DNA of 64,000 nucleotides from Nemania diffusa (Eukaryota; Ascomycota; Sordariomycetes; Xylariales; Xylariaceae): the NCBI GenBank assembly GCA_038501195.1, contig JBBPUQ010000007.1, forward strand, positions 434,001-498,000, given 5' to 3'. How positions within the stretch are numbered: position 1 is the first letter of the stretch; each line of letters starts with the position of its first letter. Positions 56,789 through 64,000 of the stretch are shown here, in pieces. Below the pieces are notes generated by a model, which was not told the DNA's origin, made no database searches, and worked only from the letters and a program-made list of their open reading frames with translations. A program made the position numbers and the translations under genes.

Positions 56789-59338
56789 ATGCCCACCATG
56801 CCGCCAAAATTCAATTTTAAGGAGCTTCGAAGACGGTCGCTTGCGAGCTTCCGAACTAATCGATCGACCGATACTTCGAGCAACGATGAACCGTCGAGTT
56901 CGAGTCAGGAGTTGTCTTCGGTAGGATCTATCACGCCCCCCTCCCTCGCCGATGAGTCGGACTCTACCCTCCAAACCCAAATCCCCGCCGTACCGAGACC
57001 GCCGTTTGAGTCGAATAGCCACCGCTTTAGTGTTACGGAGAGTATTCTGTCCGAATCTTACTCAACTAAAGACCTGCAGGATCAGCTCCAGGACCAGCAG
57101 CCCTTGTCGCAATATGCACCGCGAGTAACCAATATTCGAGATAAATCCACGGTAGGTTATAGACTTTCCATACTACTTCCTGTTATGTTGTCGCTTGAGC
57201 TTCTCTATATTCCCTCGTGCGCTCACATCTTGCGCTTCCTACTTTGATCCTAGAAACCACCATTAGTAACAATTGATATGGTGGCATTTGCTTACGGTTG
57301 AACAGGTTTATCAGAAAGTTTTACTTGTGACAGGCATTGTAGGGCAAGAACCCCATCCCCAGATCGATGGCACCGTATTTGTCCAACGTCCCGACATGGT
57401 CTTCCCGCACACGATGTGGCCAGTCTACGGCGCACAATTCAAGGCTCTTATATACCTCTTCCCGGGGCCGAACACGATATGCTTCGAGTATCAGAAGCCC
57501 GGATCCACAATCAAACATCGCTCGAGCGTTGTCCTCTATATGTTTGATCCGAAGAACGCCCCACCACTTCAACTTACAATTTTGGTTGCCAAGGATTCTC
57601 CTTACGGCGCTTTAGATGGCGCCCCGGCACCCGGTCGGGAAGAGGGAAACGGGTTAGAAATGGCAGTTCGCAAGTTTCGTACAGCTGCCTATCTCTGGCA
57701 ATCATTTACCGCCGAGCAGATGCAGAAAAATGGGTTAGGTCGACGCACGTTCCGCTTCGATGAAGAATGGACAAATGGCACAAGTCACCCCCGAGACTTG
57801 TACAACCATGCGATGCGATCCGAAGCTCGAGTACACGTAGTTCGGATCGACAAGACAGTTGCTGAGATTCGCGATCTCGAGCGAGCCTCGAAGAGTGATC
57901 TTGTTGATGTGGTGGCCGCAGCGTTAAGGGACTATTTTCGTATGACACCTGGTCAGAAGCAGTACGTTGCAACTCTGCTGCTCGATTCGCACTGGGATAC
58001 GAAGGAGAAGATGACTATGGGGCAGACGGCGTTTGGAGGACAAGTCAGCGACGACTTATACCTGGCCATGTTTGGATCTCACTGCATCCAGTATTATCCT
58101 TCCAACATTTGCGAGGTCGTCAAAGCATTTAGGGATTGTTCACCGACAGACCTTAAGATTGACGGCGAAGAGGCGAATGTAGCCGGTAGTTCATGGGAGG
58201 CCGCTATCTATGGCATCGGCGCTCACCTTCACGAGGTGGGCCACTTACTAGGATCCCCACGTCAAGCAACAGGTATCATGGCAAGGGAGTTTGTCACGTT
58301 AAACCGCGCCTTTATGATAAGGGAGGCCTATTCGACGCGGACGAAGTCAAAAGGTGGGCCAGTCGAGGCAAATGACGAACCAGCATGGCACAAACTAGAC
58401 CTTCTGAGATATCGGTTTCACCCTCTGTTCCGAAATGCGACTGACAAGCCTCCGTACCCCGATGGAACCGTCCACGGATGGGTTGTGGAGAAGGACAAGT
58501 TACTCATCACGGCCAATTCAGGATTGCTGTGCACGGAGATCTTCGCAGAAGATGACGAGTTTTGTAGAGCATGGATCGAGTATCCCCGCGACGGGCATAT
58601 GCTAAGACGCACTACCTTAGTAGAGGCAGACCTCCGTGATCGGCTACCCGAGGGCAAGCGCCGTTCAAAGGTGAAGATTATCGTCAGATCTATGGGCGGT
58701 GGGGAACTGGTGATTGATGACGTTCACGAGCTATGCACCAAGTCATCCCTCAAACTGACTTCAGGCCCATTGGGTAAGTTGGCCTTCCGAAGTACCAAGG
58801 TTGGCGCCTCGCAGTTGAAAGATAGCGAGCCCCAAGAGGTGGTTTTCAGCAACGCCATGACTAGCGTCAATCGTATCCTGACGAGTGTGACTATCTACCA
58901 CGGTGACGCGGTAGATGGGCTCGAGTTTTACTATGATGACGGATCAAGCCAGCTCTTCGGCAAGCGAGGTAAAACGAACGGCGACAGGTTCATAATGGGT
59001 AAGGGCCTATTCCTCAGCCCCCCCTTTTGCGCAGGATTGTTTGGCTAATCTGTGTAGATATCCGCAATGCCGAAGTGATAGTAGGCTTTGCCGTCCGAGC
59101 GGGATCCTGGATCGACGCCATCCAAATCATCACGAGTACATCAAGAAAATCAACCCTCTTTGGCAACACAGGCGGCGGATCTTTGTGAGTTTGGATCTAC
59201 AAATGCCCACCCATTCGTTTTCATGCTAACGCTCGAAAAAGGCATACCCTGCTCGTGCCTAATGGCTTCAAGATCTGCGGTGTATCTGGAAGCTGTGCGG
59301 ACTGGCTCGATAGTTTTTCTCTTCTCATTACACGATAA
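56789..59338 (+). CDS. Zinc metallopeptidase (Pfam Metallopep/YIL108W-like) with jacalin-like C-terminus
   Basis: Four exons (56789-57151, 57306-58998, 59058-59184, 59242-59338) give 759 aa. Introns are GTAGGT..CAG, GTAAGG..TAG and GTGAGT..AAG. The first 125 residues are disordered and Ser/Thr-rich. The peptidase part carries HEVGHLLGSP at about residues 430-439, an HExxH zinc motif with the extra G/xxG of this family. It is preceded by AIYGIGAHLHE, where the third ligand context is as in fungal YIL108W-like proteins. The C-terminal 150 residues (YHGDAVDGLEFYYDDGSS, then AEVIVGFAVRAGSWIDAIQI and SGSCADWLDSFSLLI) form a jacalin-type beta-prism lectin unit, completed only by exons 3 and 4. There is no signal peptide, so it should act in the cytosol. 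Substrates are unknown. Confidence 0.92.
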
Positions 59339-60743
59339 AGGAGACGTTAGGCGCATGATTACGATGAGGAATAATGTCGAGGTCCGGGGCATAACTGTCA
59401 TTAGGGACCGAGGTAGATGTTAGAGGTGGATAAACTACTAATGAGGAAGCGAAAGCTGGAGACGAGGAACTGCCCGTGTAAAATTAGGCACCATTTCCCC
59501 TGGGTTCATGATTGGGATCAACCAAGGTCATGTCGGCGGGATAGCCGAAATAGGGCGGACTGCATCTGGAGCATGAGCATTTCGGCGTTGGCGAAAGTGT
59601 CTTAAGTACTTAGCGGTAGAGTTAACTGCCCAGGATCACTGTACATAGGAGGTTAGTCAACCACGACACAATATACATGAAAAGATGGTAAGCTCCTTAG
59701 ATGGAAGTATGACAAGAGCTTTATCTATAAGACAAGAATCAGCATGGAGATGAACCCCTGCCGGAATTCTCAGAGATGATCGCGGGGGTGCAAGACTCCG
59801 ATATTGCGTGGTTAAGATAGGCTCGAAAGTATAAACATATCACCGAGGTGGTATTTCTATCGGACATTAGTATGCCACACAAATATCTCGACCAAGTCCA
59901 AACTAGTATAGAATATACATGACTCATTTTCTTTGAGGAATTTGGTAGTTGATTTTAAGAGAAGATGGAAGATAGACCAAAGTTGACTAAGTTCGTACTT
60001 GGTACAGACTTAGAGGTCTAATGAGGTATGCATATTCTGTACCTGCGTAGATAGATGTTTACTTGGTGACGATGACATCTAGACAGTGTTGGCTGTTGGT
60101 TTCAAGGTTCCTAGCAAGGTTACACCAGGCCTCAGGCGGGCCCCGCGCGATCGATAAGCGATAGGCAGGCAGGGAGGCCAACGCTTAACCCAAGGCGGCT
60201 AAAGCAGACCGGCGTGGAAAATGACTTCATCATCGAGCTTGCTGGTAAATCGGAGCTTAGTAGGCTTCGATCTTTCACGTGGGTTGACTACCTCACACCT
60301 CCTACACAGGTACTGCCTACCTCCATCCACCCAGCAATACCCCCCCGTGTTATACTGATTCATGGTTTTAGAGAACCACACTACGATCAAATAGATTACA
60401 ACACCGACATTGCCTGCGGATTCTTGATTGTGCACATACAGTTGCGTCTCGAGCTACTAGTCAAATTGCTTTCTTCCTGCCTTGAGCTTGGTGATAGTTA
60501 CCTGTCCAGCGAGGTTCGTGTTCGGATTCCTTCCCACTGGAATTATGTCTGCTCACAAAAGAAGCAATTTGTTCCAGTTTTACAACGAACTAAACGAGAC
60601 CACGCATCCTCTACGAAACAGTACAAGATCCCGTCAATCTTCCAACACTACTGCTACTTCGGCTACCGCCCAACCAGCGATCGGTCTCCGTACGAGAAGC
60701 CCTTGAGAAAAGAGAGACAGACAGACAAACATAGGCCGAGACC
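59339..60743. other. Intergenic region and leader of the PS synthase gene
   Basis: No gene is supported. A long open frame overlapping the following gene lacks coding character. The region ends in a purine-rich leader (GAGAAAAGAGAGACAGAC) just before the ATG at 60744. Confidence 0.5.
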
Positions 60744-61862
60744 ATGTCGAAACGAACCGGTGCCTCAAGTAGTGGAGGGCCTGCAAAGGCGGATGCTGGA
60801 AGCGAGCCCTGTATGTGAAATACTATACCCTCTCTGTCCTACGCGCGAGATGTTATCGTGCTATGCGTCCTGGGAAGCCAGTCGTAATACAAGATGTTTC
60901 TGCCACAGGTCCACGACCGGCAAACCTAGCCTCTTGATAGACATGCTTAGCTACAAGACTTCAGTGCTAATCTATGTGCACAGCGTACGACAAGCAAAAA
61001 GATCTCCTCGGCTCGACGACCGGCCACTTCTCGCTCCTACGCGCTCTCCATATGGCAGACTACATCACCGAGCTGAATGGTAGGCTATCTTCCATTCCAG
61101 CAAGATTATTTTCGCAGATCACGACTGGCTAACTTGTTCTCTCCTAATAGGAGCTTGCGGTATCATGTCCGTGTTCTCCTCCTTACGGTACTGCCTCGGC
61201 GACCCTGCGGACAAGAGCACGCTGTACCTCGCCCTCGCCTTCCTCCCCTTCGGCCTCTTCTTCGACTTCATGGACGGCCGCGTCGCGCGGTGGCGCAAGA
61301 AGAGTAGCATGATGGGGCAGGAACTCGACTCCCTGGCTGATCTCGTACGTGTTTCCTTTTCTCTACCCTCAACGCCTCGTATTCTAGGCTGTTTGCACTA
61401 TCTATACCTATTCATCAAGAATCACTTTCCTTCGCATCCATCCGCACGTACATGCATAGCCGAAAAAGCATCTAACCAATACCCCCACGCCAGATCTCCT
61501 TCGGCCTCGCCCCAGCCTGCGTAGCCTTCAGCATCGGCCTCCGCACCACCCTCGACCACGCCTGCCTGACCGCCTTCGTGCTCTGCGGCCTCACGCGCCT
61601 CGCACGATTCAACGTCACGGCGGCCAACATCCCCAAGGACGCCTCCGGCAAGGCGAGCTACTTCGAGGGCACGCCCATCCCGACGACCCTCGGCCTCGAC
61701 GCCCTCATGGCCTACTGGGTCTCGCAGGACCGCATCCTCGGCGCCGTCCCCGGCGGCCTCTGGTTCGCCGGCTCCGCGCTCGAGGTCCACCCCGTCGCGC
61801 TCCTGTTCGTGGTCCACGGGTGTCTTATGTGCAGTAAGAGCTTGCATGTGCCGAAGCCATAG
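60744..61862 (+). CDS. cho1: CDP-diacylglycerol-serine O-phosphatidyltransferase (phosphatidylserine synthase)
   Basis: Four exons (60744-60810, 60984-61079, 61151-61344, 61494-61862) give 241 aa. Introns start GTATGT, GTAGGC and GTACGT. The enzyme joins serine to CDP-diacylglycerol, making phosphatidylserine in the ER membrane, the first step to PE and PC by the de novo route. The CDP-alcohol phosphatidyltransferase signature D-x2-DG-x2-AR-x8-G-x3-D-x3-D is complete at about residues 93-118 ([19 protein letters not shown]). [15 protein letters not shown] precedes it, as in PS synthases, and [11 protein letters not shown] and TPIPTT follow. Around it are several hydrophobic helices. The protein is slightly shorter than yeast Cho1 (276 aa), lacking part of the N-terminal tail. 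The start is the first ATG of a short hydrophilic exon with good context (ACC before ATG). Confidence 0.93.
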
Positions 61863-63077
61863 GTCCGGTATGGCTTAGGGGATTGAGGGGGGAGGGGAGG
61901 GTTCGAGGTGGAGTTGGGACGGATGGGTTGGGAGATGGGATGAATTATGCTGGCTTTTATCTTTGAGGTATTGGTCTTATGACGGTTTTATGGCATGAGT
62001 GGTTGCAAGTCCTTAGCGGCTTTTTGCTTGCGCTTGCATTATGTAGGGGAATACATCTATTTTGCTTTGCCTTGGCTTGCTCTATACTTGCTTTATGGTT
62101 TGGTTTGGTTTGCTCTATACTTACTCTATGCTTTGATGGTGATATTTTAGTTGTAGCTGGTTGTGAATGTATTTTGTTGGGTTTTGTGCATGAAAAGGGT
62201 CAGTACGTGAATATTTATGAGTGTGGAAATAGATCCTCAACCCCAAATTCGGTACCTCCTTTCATAGTTATCGCGGTAGTATAGTCACAGCTTATCACAT
62301 CTAGTGTGCTGTATTCGAAGCTCGACATCGAGCATTCATCAACACCTATCACACCATAGACAAGTCGGAAGGTAAGTTAGGTAGCTATATTTGTTTTAAG
62401 CAAACAGGTAGTCAGGCATATATCTATCTGTAGATACCCACTACCTCCCAGACGTGTAGCTAGTTACTCTGCTTCATAGTATCGTGGGACTCGTGTTCCC
62501 TACCCTTCTCCTTTCGTAGTCGCCGTATTTGGTACCGATACTTATTTACGATGCCGCTTGGGCAGTGCCAAGATGGCTTCCCATATCTAAATGCTCAGAC
62601 TAGTCCCAAGTCCAAGGCCGAGACTCGGGTCTCTCCTTACAAGAATTGCTGGGTAGTTTGCTCCTCTCTAAATCATAGTACAGCACTTGTGCTGTTCGCC
62701 TCGCTTGTATAGGGTAAGATTTGGGAATGCGTCGCTCTATCGAGCCTTCTCCAACTTCAGAGGTGCGGGTGCTTGCAAAAGCATATACATAGTGCATATG
62801 TGCGCGCGTAGTGCGGCTATTTGTGGGAATTAGATAGGCGATACTCCCTGCTCCTCTCGTTTCTCTCTCTCGCGTTCCCTCCATTACCGCAGCTGCGCGA
62901 GCAGTAAGGAGAAAAGAGCAGAAATATTAGGTAGGTACAACAGCCTACGTGGTCTCAAGGCAAGCACGACGAGAGCGAGCCGCAGAAACGAAAAGATAAC
63001 AATTCGATGTTTTTTAATGTTGTTGTGATTGTTGGGGTTGTTGGGGTTGTTGCGGTTGCTGTTGGTGTTTGTTGTTT
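61863..63077. other. Convergent intergenic region
   Basis: This lies between the 3' ends of the PS synthase and UCH37 genes. At about 62060-62140 there is a degenerate repeat of GCTTGCTCTATACTTGCTTTATG-type words. A run of GTTGTTGGGGTTGTTG occurs near 63020-63070. No gene is seen. Confidence 0.5.
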
Positions 63078-64000
63078 TCAACCAAGTGAATCCGCCTCCC
63101 GAATCAGCTCCCGGAACGCGCCCTTCTCAGCTAGTATGCGCACCCACTGGTGCACAGCAGGCGTGTAATCCCGCTGCCTCGCGCGAATCATCTCGACCGC
63201 CTCGCCGACCGTCGCCGTCTCGGCCACGTACTGTGCCTCCAGCGCCTCCAATTCTGTGCGCAGCTCCCTCGCCAGACACCCCGCGGCATCGGCATCAGCA
63301 CTCGCCGCTTTGACGCGGTTGATGTCGGGGGTGCAGGAGGCGAGGATCTGCGCGCGGGTGAGGTTGAAGGGCGCGAGGCGGTCGTCGGAGAAGTCGGCCC
63401 AGGGCGAGGGGATGGTCCAGGAGGGGGAGGAGTGGCTGGTGGCGTTGTCGAGGGTGTGGGCGGTTGCTAGGGTGGTGGCGAGGTCATGCGAGAGGGTCTG
63501 CAGGGGTGATTGGCAGATGGCGAGGAGGTTGAAGGAGAGGAATTCGTCGGCTTGGCGGCTCATACGCCTCTGTATGGCCTCGCTAGCGACGCCTAACCAT
63601 GCGTCTGTGCCGGGTGTGTAGGGGCCTATGAAGATAAATGAGTCAGTAAGCGAGGTATGTTTTATTGAATGATATGGAGGAGGTTGAGATGATTGCGGAG
63701 ATGAGACGAACCTAGAGAGAGCGGCATGCTTTCCAGACCGTCGAGTTCCCATACTTGCCCGTCGACAGGGACGAAGGCGATGTAGTGGTAGGTGCCCGGC
63801 TCGTAGTTTCGCTTGCTAGATTTTGACGTCTTCTTCCGCTTCTTCGCGGGCGGCTTTGCTTTCTTGCAGGCTGTTTCGTACTTGTTTTCTAGCAGAAGGT
63901 CCTCGGAGAGTAGGTCATTTCGCCTGGGAATGATATTAGAATAGTTAGAATAGGGTAGAATGGCTACCATGCTGTGTGGTGAGAACGTACCGGGCAACAG
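63078..64000 (-). CDS. Ubiquitin C-terminal hydrolase, UCH37/UCHL5 type (5' end outside the window)
   Basis: Minus-strand exons 63078-63625, 63712-63923 and 63991 to beyond 64000 are visible; the first part of the protein is cut off by the window edge. Introns are GTACGT..CAG and GTTCGT..TAG. The visible part begins RRNDLLSED. It then has a basic insert (KKAKPPAKKRKKTSKSSKR) and YHYIAFVPVDGQVWELDGLE, which holds the catalytic His and Asp of the UCH papain-like fold; the active Cys lies upstream, off the window. After the joint (LSLG-PYTPG) comes the C-terminal ULD tail ending DYTPAVHQWVRILAEKGAFR. In UCH37 this tail binds the proteasome subunit Rpn13 or INO80. The protein should trim ubiquitin at the proteasome or in a chromatin complex. 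The Lys-rich insert is probably a flexible loop and possible nuclear signal. Confidence 0.9.

Noticed and set aside
60214..61083. 289-codon open frame on + upstream of and overlapping the PS synthase gene
   Set aside because: It overlaps the PS synthase exons in another frame, has no recognisable motif, and contains the leader and introns of that gene.
1..64000. CRISPR arrays, rRNA genes, telomeric TTAGGG repeats and intact transposons
   Set aside because: None were seen. The repeats present are short tandem units or internal protein repeats, and no transposase or reverse transcriptase motifs were found.

Overview
This is nuclear DNA of a filamentous ascomycete, most likely a Sordariomycete; the order cannot be fixed from the sequence. 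The evidence is short GT-AG introns (about 50-170 nt) with CTAAC-type branch sites, fungal protein families, intergenic DNA rich in TACCTA/TAGGTA tetranucleotide runs, and a locus whose stop codons look like repeat-induced point mutation (RIP). I reconstructed thirteen intact or near-intact protein genes, one gene cut by the right edge, a degenerate HET-kinase-ankyrin locus, and one tRNA-Phe gene.

Layout. 0.6-4.4 kb: an MFS monocarboxylate-type permease and a short-chain dehydrogenase, both on +. 4.8-8.7 kb: an unassigned 500-aa protein and mitochondrial succinyl-CoA:3-ketoacid CoA-transferase, both on -. 10.2-13.5 kb: the ribosome-biogenesis factor Utp22/Nrap (+). 14.2-16.5 kb: an FBXO21-type F-box protein (-). 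17.9-20.6 kb: an inactivated HET/protein-kinase/ankyrin locus (-). 21.6-24.8 kb: a protein with three CbxX-type AAA modules (+). 25.7-29.4 kb: a pericentrin-like spindle pole body coiled-coil protein (+). 31.1-33.0 kb: a seven-exon metacaspase (-). 38.2-40.3 kb: an uncharacterised protein (-). 42.0-42.2 kb: tRNA-Phe(GAA) (-). 44.4-46.4 kb: a Ser/Thr-rich single-pass membrane protein (+). 50.7-51.8 kb: a Whi5/Nrm1-type G1/S repressor (-). 56.8-59.3 kb: a zinc metallopeptidase with a jacalin-like end (+). 60.7-61.9 kb: phosphatidylserine synthase (+). 63.1-64 kb: a UCH37-type deubiquitinase, incomplete (-). Long gene-poor stretches lie at 33-38, 46.4-50.7 and 51.8-56.8 kb.

Most genes are unrelated housekeeping functions: ketone-body metabolism, rRNA processing, ubiquitin turnover, mitotic spindle poles, cell-cycle entry and phospholipid synthesis. 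No biosynthetic cluster is evident. The accessory part is 17-21.6 kb. There a HET-type allorecognition domain runs in frame into a kinase N-lobe and then ankyrin repeats, with premature stops of the C-to-T/G-to-A kind. It sits next to an AAA-ATPase gene whose 5' end also shows a suspicious stop.

The two most unusual observations are this HET-kinase-ankyrin relic and the tRNA-Phe gene. The tRNA has its normal 18-nt anticodon-loop intron plus a second 57-nt insertion with the borders and branch motif of a spliceosomal intron.
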